A stretch of DNA of 57,193 nucleotides. It comes from JAKAKT01 sp041305385. GTDB lineage: Archaea; Micrarchaeota; Micrarchaeia; Burarchaeales; JAKAKT01. Positions within the stretch are counted from its first letter, which is position 1, and each line of letters starts with the position of its first letter. Under the pieces are notes generated by a model. That model did no database searches. It was not told the DNA's origin and saw nothing but the letters and a program-made list of their open reading frames with translations. The translations under genes and the position numbers were made by a program. Positions 31,801-40,927 of this stretch are shown one piece after another. The stretch is from positions 1 to 57,193 of the forward strand of contig JBFYLO010000001.1 of assembly GCA_041305385.1 (NCBI GenBank), written 5' to 3'.

Positions 31801-34218
31801 ATGAAGAACGTAGTTTCATTTAAGGAAGTGGACAAGGACTCAGTTGCAATTGTCGGCGGCAAGGGCGCGAACCTTGGGGAGATGACCAAGGCCGGGCTGC
31901 CTGTCCCGCCAGGATTCGTGACCACGAGCGACGCGTATTTTGCATTCGTGAAAGTGAACAAGCTTGATGATGTTATCAGGAACCTCACTGCTGGCCTCAA
32001 CGTCCAGGACAACAAGAGGCTGAATGAGGTCGCAGAGCTGATAAAGAAGGCGATTATCGACGCCCCCATACCTCGGGAGATAGCCGACGACATCGTGAAG
32101 GCTTACAACGAGCTCTGCGGGGCGACAATCCCGACTCCTTCCCAGGAAATTTTCGTCGCTGTCAGGAGTTCGGCAACTGCCGAGGACCTGCCTGAAGCGA
32201 GCTTTGCCGGGCAGCAGGAGACTTACCTTAACGTGAAGGGCGCCGAGGACGTGGTTACTTCTGTCAAGAAGTGCTGGGCATCGCTGTTCGGGGCCAGGGC
32301 CATATACTACAGGCAGGAGCAGGGCTACGACCACATGAAAGTGGGGCTCGCTGCCGTGGTGCAGAAGATGGTGCAGTCAGAGAGGTCCGGGGTGATGTTC
32401 AGCGTCGACCCGGTGAGCCAGGATTCCTCGAAGCTCGTTATTGAGGCTGCCTATGGCCTTGGGGAAGTCGTTGTTTCCGGCTCGGTGACTCCGGACAGGT
32501 ATGCTGTGAGAAAGAGCGACATGGCGATACTGGAGAAGAGCGTCGCGAGGCAGGACTGGATGCTCATAAAGCTCGACAAGGGCAATGAAAAAGTGAACAT
32601 AAAGGAGGAGTTCAAGGAGAAGCAGAAGCTAACCGATGACGAGATTGTCGAGCTCGCGAAATTGGGGGCCAAGGTCGAGCAGCACTATGGGAAGCCCCAG
32701 GACATGGAATGGGCTTACCAGGAGGGAGACTTGTTCATCGTGCAGAGCAGGCCGATTACGACTCTTAAGAAGAAGGACTTGAAGATTGAGAAGAAGGAAA
32801 GCGGCGCAGGGGCAGCCGGGAAAGGAGGTGGAAGGATGGGAAACAAGATTTCGCCGGATAAGGCGACGATTTTAGTTAAGGGATTGAGCGCAAGCCCGGG
32901 AATTGCCTCAGGGCCTGTCAGGTTTGTCCCGACGCCCGATAAGATTGACATCATGCAGAAAGGCGAGGTCCTTGTGACCGACATGACCACCCCTGACTTC
33001 GTGCCTGCCATGAAGAGGGCAGCTGCCATAGTCACGAATGCAGGAGGGGCGACTTGCCATGCAGCCATAGTCTCCAGGGAACTGGGGGTGCCATGCATAG
33101 TCGGAAGCAAGAACGCCACGAGCGTGCTCAAGGACGGAATGATTATTACGGTTGATGCGATACGCGGGATTGTCTACGAGGGGGATGTCGACTTCGGCGA
33201 GCAGGATCAACACGATGATGCGGACCACGCTGAAAGGCAGATGGTCGAGTACACCCCGGTGACCGGAACCAAGATTTACGTGAACCTCGCGGAAGTCGAG
33301 CTCTCGGAAAAAGTGGCAAAGCATCCGTGCGACGGAGTCGGGCTGCTTCGGGCAGAATTCATGATTGCCGCCATAGGCGAGCACCCGAGAAAACTCCTCA
33401 AGGAGGGCAGGGGCCACGAGTTCACGGACAAGCTCGCGGAAGGGATGAGGCGCATCTGCGTCGCATTCTACCCGAGGCCAGTTGTCTACAGGGCAACTGA
33501 TTTCAAGACCAACGAGTACCGCAACCTCAAGGGAGGCGATGAGTTCGAGCCCAAGGAAGCCAACCCAATGATGGGATACAGGGGATGCTCCCGCTACGTG
33601 GCTGAGCCTGATGTGTTCAAGCTTGAGCTTGCTGCAATAAAGAAGGTGCGCGAGGAGTACAAGCTCAAGAACCTCTGGCTGATGATACCGTTCGTGAGGA
33701 CTCTCGATGAGTTCAAGTCCGTGAAAGAGATAATACACGGGGAAGGGCTCGCGCAGACCAGGGATTTCAAGCTCTGGATAATGTGCGAGGTGCCGAGCAC
33801 TGTGTTCTTGATAGACCAGTTCTGCGAGCTTGGGATTAACGGGGTTTCAATTGGCTCTAACGACTTGACCCAGCTGACCCTTGGGACTGACAGGGACAAC
33901 GAAACGCTTGCCACGGGATTCGACGAGAGGGATGCTGCGGTCCTCACCGCGATAAAGCACGTGGTGAAGAGGTGCAGGGCGCATGGAGTGACCGTTTCGC
34001 TCTGCGGGCAGGCGCCCTCAGTCTATCCAGAGTTCGCGGAGAAGCTCGTGGAGTTCGGAGTCACGAGCATGAGCGTGAACCCGGATGCCATTGAGAGGAC
34101 CAGGAAGATTGTTGCAAGCGCAGAGCAGAAGGTAATGCTCAAGCGGCTCGCCGAGCTCACCCACGATGAGGACGAGGAGAAGTGGGGGCTGGACTACGAG
34201 CACCTGCACAAACAATAA
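31801..34218 (+). CDS. ppsA: Phosphoenolpyruvate synthase
   Basis: 805 aa, the usual length. It makes PEP from pyruvate and ATP, releasing AMP and phosphate, the entry to gluconeogenesis; in archaea it may also run in the glycolytic direction. Order seen: nucleotide/pyruvate-binding domain with RSSATAEDLPEASFAGQQE (about 120-140), swivelling phosphohistidine domain with GGATCHAAIVSRELGVP (His420), and PEP-binding barrel with SIGSNDLTQLTLGTDRD and catalytic Cys735 in LCGQAPS. Two linkers differ from the standard: a Gly/Lys-rich stretch at about 332-350 and an acidic His-rich stretch (EQDQHDDADHAERQ) at about 466-480. A TATA-like GGATTAAAAAGC precedes the ATG and GGGGGATT is the ribosome site. 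Confidence 0.95.
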   Translation: MKNVVSFKEVDKDSVAIVGGKGANLGEMTKAGLPVPPGFVTTSDAYFAFVKVNKLDDVIRNLTAGLNVQDNKRLNEVAELIKKAIIDAPIPREIADDIVKAYNELCGATIPTPSQEIFVAVRSSATAEDLPEASFAGQQETYLNVKGAEDVVTSVKKCWASLFGARAIYYRQEQGYDHMKVGLAAVVQKMVQSERSGVMFSVDPVSQDSSKLVIEAAYGLGEVVVSGSVTPDRYAVRKSDMAILEKSVARQDWMLIKLDKGNEKVNIKEEFKEKQKLTDDEIVELAKLGAKVEQHYGKPQDMEWAYQEGDLFIVQSRPITTLKKKDLKIEKKESGAGAAGKGGGRMGNKISPDKATILVKGLSASPGIASGPVRFVPTPDKIDIMQKGEVLVTDMTTPDFVPAMKRAAAIVTNAGGATCHAAIVSRELGVPCIVGSKNATSVLKDGMIITVDAIRGIVYEGDVDFGEQDQHDDADHAERQMVEYTPVTGTKIYVNLAEVELSEKVAKHPCDGVGLLRAEFMIAAIGEHPRKLLKEGRGHEFTDKLAEGMRRICVAFYPRPVVYRATDFKTNEYRNLKGGDEFEPKEANPMMGYRGCSRYVAEPDVFKLELAAIKKVREEYKLKNLWLMIPFVRTLDEFKSVKEIIHGEGLAQTRDFKLWIMCEVPSTVFLIDQFCELGINGVSIGSNDLTQLTLGTDRDNETLATGFDERDAAVLTAIKHVVKRCRAHGVTVSLCGQAPSVYPEFAEKLVEFGVTSMSVNPDAIERTRKIVASAEQKVMLKRLAELTHDEDEEKWGLDYEHLHKQ

Positions 34219-34343
34219 TGGCCCACATTCGTTCCCGGGCCTGAGGCTCGCCACGAGTTCGAGCGTCTGCACAGGCAGTGGGCGGGGCGATTTTCCCCAC
34301 TACTTTTTATTTTTCTTCTTCTTAGCTTAAGCTGTTGGTTGCA

Positions 34344-35294
34344 ATGAGGATTCTACTCCAATTCCCAGAAGGGCTCAAGAGGCTCGCGTTCGAGGAGGCA
34401 GCGAAGCTTGAGAAGGAGGGCCACGAGGTCTTCGTTTCTTCTGCGGAATGCTTCGGGGCCTGCGACCTTGCCCTTGAGGAGGCGAAAGCTGTTGGGGCGA
34501 AGAAAATCATCCACTGGGGGCACTCGGACTTCCGGGTCAAGAGCAGGATTCCCGTGGAGTACAAGGAGTACTCGGTTAAGGTTGACGTTAAGAAGGCAGT
34601 TGGGCAAGCCCTTCCAGAACTCTCGAAATTCAAAAAAATAGGGCTCGTAACGACGGTCCAGCATATTTCCCAACTCCCGGAAATTAAACTCGAGCTCGAG
34701 AGAGCTGGGAAAACTGTTTTCATTGGAAAGGGGTCGCTGGCGAAATACCCGGGGCAGGTGCTTGGGTGTGATGCCGGAGCGGCGAGGAGCATAGTGGGGG
34801 AAGTTGAATGCATCGTCTATTTCGGGGGCGGACTGTTCCATGCTCGCATCGATGTGGACAAATTTCCGCAGAGATTTGGCCGCATTGGAAATAGCGATTT
34901 CCAATCCAACGAGAAACCGGTTCTTAAGGTTGACCCGTTCTCAGGCCAGGTCGTGTGGATGGACGATGAAATTGAGAAGGCGAGGAAGCTGAGGAGAGGG
35001 GCGATGAATGCGCTTGTGCTTGCGAACAATGTCGGGATTCTGATTACTACGAAGCCCGGGCAAAAAAACACTGGACAGGCGGTAAAAATAAAGAAGGAAC
35101 TGGGGAATGTTGGGAAAAAATGCCTCCTTTTGGTTGCGAACAGGATTGACTTCGAGACATTGAAAAATTTTGGCAGCTTTGACTGCTATGTCAACACTGC
35201 CTGCCCGAGGATTGCAGACGATTCCGGGCTCGCAGGCAAACCGGTTATAAACTTTCAGGACGCAATGCTTGTCGTTAAATTGGTGAAGAGATGA
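34344..35294 (+). CDS. dph2: Diphthamide synthesis protein Dph2 with internal repeat-encoded insert
   Basis: 316 aa from the ATG at 34344 (an in-frame TTG is at 34335). Archaeal Dph2 transfers the aminocarboxypropyl group of S-adenosylmethionine to a His of elongation factor 2, using a radical-type [4Fe-4S] cluster. The three cluster Cys are present: ECFGACD (Cys40), LGCDAG (Cys142) and TACPRIADD (Cys287). Between FGGGLFHA and KPVLKVDP, where the family has a short helix, about 19 residues (171-189) are encoded by a 54-base palindromic repeat found again at 46597-46650. The ending overlaps GltX by four bases. The insert's effect on the fold is unknown. Confidence 0.9.
   Translation: MRILLQFPEGLKRLAFEEAAKLEKEGHEVFVSSAECFGACDLALEEAKAVGAKKIIHWGHSDFRVKSRIPVEYKEYSVKVDVKKAVGQALPELSKFKKIGLVTTVQHISQLPEIKLELERAGKTVFIGKGSLAKYPGQVLGCDAGAARSIVGEVECIVYFGGGLFHARIDVDKFPQRFGRIGNSDFQSNEKPVLKVDPFSGQVVWMDDEIEKARKLRRGAMNALVLANNVGILITTKPGQKNTGQAVKIKKELGNVGKKCLLLVANRIDFETLKNFGSFDCYVNTACPRIADDSGLAGKPVINFQDAMLVVKLVKR
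34856..34909. repeat. 54-bp palindromic repeat inside dph2, copy A
   Basis: It matches 46597-46650 at 49 of 54 bases by eye. Two hairpins: AAATTT/A(G)ATTT around CCGCAG, and ATTGGAAAT-AGCG-ATTTCCAAT. In copy B the second stem reads ATTGGAATT/AATTCCAAT, so a base pair has changed on both sides and pairing is kept. The element is read in frame as DKFPQRFGRIGNSDFQSN. Confidence 0.85.
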
Positions 35295-36976
35295 TTGAGG
35301 GATCGGTTAGGAAGCACGCTCTTCGGAATGCCCTGGACCACGGGAAAGCCGACCCGAAGGCAGTTGTCGGGAGGGTCATCGCCGAGTGCCCGGAAGCAAA
35401 AAAGGACATGAAAACGACGATGAAGATGATTGGGGAGGTTGTTTCGGAGATTAATTCGCTTTCAAAAGAGCAGATGGAAAAGGAAATCTCGAAATACTCT
35501 TTCGTAGAGAAAAAGAATGGGGAGCGGGGGCTCGAACTCGAGGGGGCCGAAGTTGGAAAGGTGGTTACGCGTTTTCCTCCTGAGCCGAATGGATACCCCC
35601 ACATCGGCCATGCGAAGGCTGCATTCATCGGCTGGTCTGCTGCCCGGAAATATAACGGGAAGTTTCTCCTTAGATTCGATGACACAAATCCCGATGCCGA
35701 GTCAGCCGAGTTTGTTGGGGTGATAAAGGAGGCTTTCGAGTGGCTGGGGATTGACTGGGATTCGGAAACTTATACCTCGGATTACATGCCGAAGCTTTAT
35801 GGATTCTGCGAGAAGATGCTCGAGAAGGGACACGCCTACGTTTGCACCTGCAAGCCAGATGAGATTAGGGAGAATCGGGCTGCTGGAAAGCCTTGTAAAT
35901 GCAAGGAGAAAGAGAGGGGCGAGCAACTTTCTCTCTGGGGGGGGATGTTGAGTGGGAGCATCCTGAAAGGGGATGCTATTGTCCGGTTTGCAGGGCACAT
36001 GGCTTCTGAGAACACGGCAATGAGGGACCCAACTCTCTTCAGGATAATTGAGACTCCGCACTACAGGCAGGGGACGAAATACAGGCTATGGCCCATCTAT
36101 GATTTCGAAGCGCCAATCCTAGATTCTCTCGAGGGAGTGACGCATGCAATGAGGTCGAAGGAGTATGAGCTGAGGGATGAGCTTTACTTCGCAGTGTTGA
36201 ATGCGCTCGAGCTTCGAAAGCCAAAACTTGTCGAGTTCTCGAGGCTCTCGATTAAGGGGATGCCTGTGAGCAAGAGGCTTTTGAAACCGCTGATTTTGAA
36301 TAAAACCGTAATGGGCTGGGACGACCCAAGGCTGCCCACGATTGCTGCACTCAGGAGAAGGGGAATTTCAAAGGAGGCAATAAAGAATTTCGTTTTGAGC
36401 TTCGGGCTCGGGAAAACCGAAAGCAACCCGACAATTGATGCGCTGCTTGCTGAGAACAAGAAGCTCCTCGACCCGGTGAGCGAGAGGTATTTCTTCGTGA
36501 GTTCGCCAGCGAAGCTCATCGTAAATTCTGCTCCCCAGTTAACTGCAAAATTGAAAAAGCATCCAGAGAAGGACCTGGGATTCCGGGAAATTGAGACCAT
36601 GGGGCAGTTCTTCATTTCCGGCAATGACGCTTCAAACTTAGAGATTGGCTCACAGTTCAGGCTCAAGGACCTCTACAATGTGAAGGTGACTGGAAAGGGC
36701 GAGACGATTACTGGGGAATTTGCCGGGAAAGAGGTCGGGCCTGGGCCGAAGGTTCAGTGGGTTGTGCCAGGTGGAATCGAAGCGAGCATCCTTGTTCCCG
36801 GAGAACTGGTCGACGATGAGGGAAAGCCGCTTGAGAACAGCTTGAGAATTGATTCAGGCTATTGTGAGGGGGAGTGCGCAAAACTTTCCGAGGGGCAGGT
36901 AATCCAGTTCGAAAGGTATGGGTTCTGCAAATTGGATGACAAAAAGAAGGTGCGGTTTATTTATACGAATCCCTAG
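35291..36976 (+). CDS. gltX: Glutamyl-tRNA synthetase, archaeal type
   Basis: 561 aa. Class I synthetase that charges tRNA-Glu, and in archaea also the tRNA-Gln pool that is then amidated. An N-terminal helical extension of about 85 residues is typical of archaeal enzymes. HIGH motif PHIGHAK is at about 102-108, followed by FLLRFDDTNPDAE, and the KMSKS-loop equivalent is GMPVSKRLLKP near 322; the C-terminal half has the beta-barrel anticodon region. A CKPDEIRENRAAGKPCKCKEKE segment with clustered Cys may bind zinc. It starts inside the dph2 stop (ATGA) and its own stop overlaps the convergent lipoprotein stop by four bases. Confidence 0.95.
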   Translation: MIEGSVRKHALRNALDHGKADPKAVVGRVIAECPEAKKDMKTTMKMIGEVVSEINSLSKEQMEKEISKYSFVEKKNGERGLELEGAEVGKVVTRFPPEPNGYPHIGHAKAAFIGWSAARKYNGKFLLRFDDTNPDAESAEFVGVIKEAFEWLGIDWDSETYTSDYMPKLYGFCEKMLEKGHAYVCTCKPDEIRENRAAGKPCKCKEKERGEQLSLWGGMLSGSILKGDAIVRFAGHMASENTAMRDPTLFRIIETPHYRQGTKYRLWPIYDFEAPILDSLEGVTHAMRSKEYELRDELYFAVLNALELRKPKLVEFSRLSIKGMPVSKRLLKPLILNKTVMGWDDPRLPTIAALRRRGISKEAIKNFVLSFGLGKTESNPTIDALLAENKKLLDPVSERYFFVSSPAKLIVNSAPQLTAKLKKHPEKDLGFREIETMGQFFISGNDASNLEIGSQFRLKDLYNVKVTGKGETITGEFAGKEVGPGPKVQWVVPGGIEASILVPGELVDDEGKPLENSLRIDSGYCEGECAKLSEGQVIQFERYGFCKLDDKKKVRFIYTNP

Positions 36977-37695
36977 CAGGGCTTCGAGACGTTCCTGTAT
37001 TTTATGACTGACCTTGTTCTCTGGACTGTCGCGTATCCCATTATGAAATCCTTGCACTCCTCGCTCTTTATCTCCTCGGCCCATGTCACTGGCTTGCAGT
37101 CCTGCTTCGTGACAGTTCTGTTCCATAGGAGGGTTTTGCATTCTTTTTTCATGGGAACTGAGACTATCCTTTGGACGCAAACTGCGTCGTCCTTGTAGGA
37201 CCCGAGGGCGATGCTCCAGTTCAGGAATATGGACTCCGTCCTCCTGAGCTCGACTGTCTTGTCCCCGAGGTCTGCCACCGACCCGTTTGAGAATCTCACG
37301 CTCATGCCGACTGTCCAGTTGCCCGGGAAGACGTCCGAGTTCGCAAGCCTGAAGGCGCAGTCGTAGTGGCTCCTCAGGCATATTGGGTCCCAGTTAACGT
37401 CTGGGGTGTAGGTGGCATCGCAGACCTTGCCCTCTATGATGGAATAGGCTGTGTATTTGACTTGCTTGTCCTCGCAAACCGTTTCGTTGTAGGGCTCGTT
37501 AGTGGTGTAGTTGGTGCAGGAGTAGTCGGTCCTGTTGAGTATGCTGGTGGTGTTGGTGCAGACTTTCTCGATTTGCGGAACGCTCTCCTCGTAGGTTTCG
37601 TTAGCTTCGTAGGGAACCGTCTCCTGGCAGGTCTGCCCGAGGCAGCCGAAGCAGAGGAAAATCGAAAGCATGAGCAGGACTGGGACCAGGCGCAT
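36973..37695 (-). CDS. Cys-rich lipoprotein-like surface protein
   Basis: 240 aa from the ATG at 37695 (an in-frame TTG at 37713 is possible). A hydrophobic signal of about 15 residues ends at LCFGC, a lipobox-like site, so the protein may be lipid-anchored. The rest is extracytoplasmic with about 14 Cys, many in E-T-V-C or T-N-Y-T-C-like contexts, which suggests disulfide bonds, and several sequons. It shares CTAG with the stop of gltX in convergent orientation. No family is recognised. Confidence 0.65.
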   Translation of the reverse strand: MRLVPVLLMLSIFLCFGCLGQTCQETVPYEANETYEESVPQIEKVCTNTTSILNRTDYSCTNYTTNEPYNETVCEDKQVKYTAYSIIEGKVCDATYTPDVNWDPICLRSHYDCAFRLANSDVFPGNWTVGMSVRFSNGSVADLGDKTVELRRTESIFLNWSIALGSYKDDAVCVQRIVSVPMKKECKTLLWNRTVTKQDCKPVTWAEEIKSEECKDFIMGYATVQRTRSVIKYRNVSKPC

Positions 37696-37741
37696 GATGT
37701 GAATGGGTAGCAATGATATAAATTATTAACTAAAAAGAAGC

Positions 37742-37796
37742 CGGGGGACCTTCCCCCCAAGGCAAGTGCTTCGGTTGCCAGGTCCCCACGGTTTTT
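37742..37796. terminator. Bidirectional hairpin terminator
   Basis: GGGGACC (37744-37750) pairs with GGTCCCC (37781-37787), with an inner GGCAA/TTGCC stem. T-runs lie on both sides (GGTTTTTT on the plus strand; TTCTTTTTAG on the minus strand after the arm), so it can end the minus-strand GNAT-like gene. Confidence 0.6.
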
Positions 37797-37805
37797 TAAT
37801 TGAAA

Positions 37806-39041
37806 CTACCCGCGGCCTGCTCTCCGTTGACTATCGACCTTTGCTATGAACTCGGCATGTGCTGCGAGGTCTCCGAAGTCGGCCTTACATTGAATGGCGA
37901 GAACCGGGTCGATTTTCGCATATTCGGTTACATACTTTAACCCGGGTAGCGGCACAAGGTAAGTCTGGCCCCTGGTCAACCGGTCGAGGATTATGGTTTC
38001 TGCAAGCGCCACGCCGTTCATCTCGACGTTGGTGAGTGTCATTCCTAGTGGGGAGAAATACATGTTACACCTCTCGGGCGACTGCATTATCTGGTCAAAG
38101 CTCTCTGTCCTGAAATTGCTCATTAGTCCTTTGTGGATATCGATAACGAACGAGTTATCGATAGGCTCCCTTACGTCTCTGTTGTTTCTCTTTGGATCTG
38201 CGTATTGCAGCATGATAAGGAGTTCGCATATGTTTGTCGTAACGCGAAGTGGAGGTTGACCACTCCAAACGGAAGTCTCGCCAATTGTTGAAAGCATTTC
38301 GGCTAACCCGGGGTACATCTTGGAAGGATAGAATTCAATCATGATTGCCCTAAAATCTCCCTTATAATGGACATTCTCGACTCTATTGAATGTCTGAAGG
38401 ATTCCTTGTTTATTTGAAGCCTGGCCCGGGAATTCGCACTCGCCAACCAGAACGGCGTTTGATATATTCTTCCCGACTTTTTCGGCATCATCCTTCGAAA
38501 CGAGATAGGCCATTGATTTTAGAACAGACCAGATTCCCTTCTGTTGGAAATCTGGATCGACGACAACATATTGGCCGTAGTTGGCGTTGCAGTTCCCTGA
38601 GCCCATGTATGACCACTGGAAATACCCGACAATTTTTTCTGTTTCCTTGTCCCGAACAAGCACGAGGTGGAAATTGTGGCCGTCGTATTTCGCTTCCTTT
38701 ATTGCTCGGGTATTGACTTCCACAAGACGGCTTATTATCGCTTCTTTTGTTTCTCTTTCCTCTTCGCTCGGGATGCCCTCTTTTAGTTTCTCGTATGCTT
38801 CATCCAGGAGCAGTTTGCCAAAAGGCATTTTGGAGTAAGGCTTAACAACTTCGATAAATTGAAGGTATGGAATAAGCGGTTTGCCGGTTAATGGATGCTT
38901 AGCGCTTTCAAATCTAGCAATCTGCGGGGCAGACATGAATTGTGCGGCTGCAGATGGATCTCGGATAACGTTTGACGATCGTTCGTACTTTCTCCGATCA
39001 GTCTTAGTTGGCTTATTCTGGGGGGAATGTATTGATGCCAT
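37806..39041 (-). CDS. GNAT-like acetyltransferase-fold protein, 411 aa
   Basis: Residues about 105-215 have the GNAT acyl-CoA pattern: FHLVLVRDKETEKIVGYFQWS, then YVVVDPDFQQKGIWSVLKSM, where D-P-x(3)-G is a shortened form of the Q/RxxGxG/A acetyl-CoA loop. The remaining 200 residues are alpha/beta and rich in charged residues and have no recognised domain. No signal peptide. The N-terminus (about 1-45) is basic and polar and may be disordered. Solitary gene on the minus strand, ended by the hairpin at 37742-37796. The substrate is unknown; a non-catalytic GNAT relative is also possible because the loop lacks the usual glycines. Confidence 0.6.
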   Translation of the reverse strand: MASIHSPQNKPTKTDRRKYERSSNVIRDPSAAAQFMSAPQIARFESAKHPLTGKPLIPYLQFIEVVKPYSKMPFGKLLLDEAYEKLKEGIPSEEERETKEAIISRLVEVNTRAIKEAKYDGHNFHLVLVRDKETEKIVGYFQWSYMGSGNCNANYGQYVVVDPDFQQKGIWSVLKSMAYLVSKDDAEKVGKNISNAVLVGECEFPGQASNKQGILQTFNRVENVHYKGDFRAIMIEFYPSKMYPGLAEMLSTIGETSVWSGQPPLRVTTNICELLIMLQYADPKRNNRDVREPIDNSFVIDIHKGLMSNFRTESFDQIMQSPERCNMYFSPLGMTLTNVEMNGVALAETIILDRLTRGQTYLVPLPGLKYVTEYAKIDPVLAIQCKADFGDLAAHAEFIAKVDSQRRAGRG

Positions 39042-39140
39042 AGAATGAACATATGGATTTCTCCCTATTTAAACCTTCGCTTTCTGCAGAAAAGAGACAT
39101 TCAAGAATAGTTTTTAAATACGCCTCCCCAAAACTTATTC

Positions 39141-39551
39141 ATGGCGAAGAAGCCGAAGCCGATTCTGAAAGTGGAGGAGCCGAAAAAGTTCGCGGAGCAG
39201 AAGCCCCTCGAAGAGCCGAAACACGAGGCCCAGAAGCCGGAAGAGTTCAACTGGGGGGGCTTCCTGATACCGAGTTCCGAGAAGCTCCTGATGTTCCTGT
39301 TTCTCGTTGGGATAAGCGTCGTGGTATTTGCTGCTTTTGTCTATCTTAGGGGAGTTACCCCTGGGACTGTTTCCATGGCTGTCTCCGACTACAAGGTCCT
39401 GCTTCTGCTCGGCCTCACTTACATCTGCGCCTGCTATGCGGTTGAGAGGAAGTTCGGCTGGCTGTGGCCTGCGCTTCTCATACTCATACCGGAAATCATC
39501 ATAATCATCTTCATAATGGTGAGCATGCCCAAGTATGCTGCTCCTGCTTAA
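39141..39551 (+). CDS. Three-TM membrane protein, 136 aa
   Basis: A basic/Pro-rich cytoplasmic N-terminus of about 45 residues (KPKPILKVEEPKKFAEQKPL) leads to TM helices at about 53-73, 86-103 and 110-130. The N-terminus repeats the Pro/Lys/Glu style of the disordered protein in the secretion-like locus, but this is composition, not homology. A TATA-like TTTTTAAATACG lies about 25 bases upstream. No family recognised. Confidence 0.6.
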   Translation: MAKKPKPILKVEEPKKFAEQKPLEEPKHEAQKPEEFNWGGFLIPSSEKLLMFLFLVGISVVVFAAFVYLRGVTPGTVSMAVSDYKVLLLLGLTYICACYAVERKFGWLWPALLILIPEIIIIIFIMVSMPKYAAPA

Positions 39552-39591
39552 AATTAGGGACCGGAATAGAAAGTGACTTAATGCCCTTCGT

Positions 39592-40119
39592 TTAGGAATC
39601 CGTGTTCTTCAGCCTTACCAGCGAGAACGCGCCTGGCAGCTTTCCCCTTGCCCGCTTGTAGGCTTCCTGAACCATTGGCACGTTGGCTTCATTCACAAAG
39701 GCTGAGAACAAAACCTGCCCACCGCGGATGACTGCGGCCCTGTCCGTGGGCCTGCCGAAGGATTGCCTCATCCCCTTCTGAATCCTGTCAGCTCCTGCGC
39801 CTGAAACCATTTTGTTCTCCCTGAGCACGTTGTGGGGAAAAACGAGTATCTTGAGGAAATAATTTCCTGGTATCTTTTTCTCCAGGTATTTGTTGGCAGC
39901 CTGCCTGGCTGACTCGAGGGAGTTGTCCCGCACTTGGACTTTGTAGTCTGCGACCAGGTCCAGCCTCAGCCCATAGGCTCCGGTGACCCCCATGGAGAAC
40001 ACATTAAGGCTGTTGTGCGGAAGAGCCTTTACGAACGATTTTCTCGGGGTTTTCTTTGAAAACCTGCTCCATGCCTTGTTCTTGACAACCCTGCAGGTCC
40101 TTGCCGGTCTCAATCCCAT
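39592..40119 (-). CDS. rpl10e: 50S ribosomal protein L10e (uL16)
   Basis: 175 aa, archaeal/eukaryotic L10e form of uL16, which sits near the peptidyl-transferase centre and the A site. Recognisable segments: MGLRPARTCRVVKNKAWSRF at the start, VLRENKMVSGAGADRIQKGM, then FGRPTDRAAVI and FVNEANVPMVQEAYKRARGKLP. Length is normal. Single gene on the minus strand; a TATA-like stretch lies about 25-30 bases upstream (TTATAAATTG region on the minus strand at about 40160-40170). Confidence 0.95.
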   Translation of the reverse strand: MGLRPARTCRVVKNKAWSRFSKKTPRKSFVKALPHNSLNVFSMGVTGAYGLRLDLVADYKVQVRDNSLESARQAANKYLEKKIPGNYFLKILVFPHNVLRENKMVSGAGADRIQKGMRQSFGRPTDRAAVIRGGQVLFSAFVNEANVPMVQEAYKRARGKLPGAFSLVRLKNTDS

Positions 40120-40362
40120 CTTCTACACCTCTAGTAAATGCAAAAAGCAGGGTATTAATAGCATAAACAATTTATAAACATTGCCGAACCGCGGAGGGAG
40201 AAGAAACTTTGGCGCCACAAGGTTTCCCGGTTTTTGCCGAATCCAGCCCCAAAATTCCCTTAATTTTTGTCCTTTTTTTGGCAAAATCGGGTTTCAGTTG
40301 GAAATCCCCACAAAAAGCCTTAAAAACATAAAGGGCGTAAAGGTAGTCCGAGGTGAAAGTAT

Positions 40363-40515
40363 ATGGCGCCTATTTGCCCGTACTGCGAGAAGGAAATTTC
40401 AGTTGAGACCATGAAGGTCAGCAAGCCGAAATCCACGTTCGTGCTCAGGAACACCGAAATGGCTTATTGCCCACACTGCAAGAAAGTGCTCGGTGTGTTC
40501 ACCCACGTCATATAG
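40363..40515 (+). CDS. Very small zinc-ribbon protein, 50 aa
   Basis: ATG at 40363, stop TAG at 40513-40515. The protein is one rubredoxin-like zinc ribbon: CPYC at residues 5-8 and CPHC at 37-40, with a basic middle. Coding is supported by the paired CxxC knuckles and by its close fit to the following gene, which starts 10 bases after the stop. GGTGAAAG at about 40352-40359 is the ribosome site. Family not named. Confidence 0.65.
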   Translation: MAPICPYCEKEISVETMKVSKPKSTFVLRNTEMAYCPHCKKVLGVFTHVI

Positions 40516-40525
40516 CGGTGTGCCG

Positions 40526-40858
40526 ATGGGGAGAACGGTGGGGGAGAATCCCTCCCTCGAGCAGGTCGTTACCGAGATACGGAAGATTCGTATCCAGAGG
40601 TTCTTTTCGCTCTCGGACAGCGAACTCTGCGCGCTCGCCTCACAGCATGAGTCCATGCTCCACTTTTTATATGAGATTTACAGGAGATACGGGGAGGGCA
40701 TGGACGAGAGGATGAAGACGGCGGTCATCGTATACCTGCTCTCGCGCGAGGCGGATTTCGAGAAAGTTTACTCGTCTTTGAAGAAGGACCTGAGCAACCG
40801 GGACGAGGTCTTGAACCACTTTGCAAAATTCGAGAGGCAGAAGCCGGAATATAACTGA
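40526..40858 (+). CDS. Small helical hypothetical protein, 110 aa
   Basis: From the ATG at 40526; the frame upstream to 40493 overlaps the zinc-ribbon gene. All-helical and highly charged (SLEQVVTEIRKIRIQRFFSL, EADFEKVYSSLKKDLSNRDE). No membrane segment or known motif. Likely co-transcribed with the zinc-ribbon gene. Confidence 0.6.
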   Translation: MGRTVGENPSLEQVVTEIRKIRIQRFFSLSDSELCALASQHESMLHFLYEIYRRYGEGMDERMKTAVIVYLLSREADFEKVYSSLKKDLSNRDEVLNHFAKFERQKPEYN

Positions 40859-40927
40859 TTCTGGTTTCATTTTACTCTAGCCGGGCAGGGCGTCTAGCAT
40901 TAAAACTTTATCCCGAAATATCTACTT

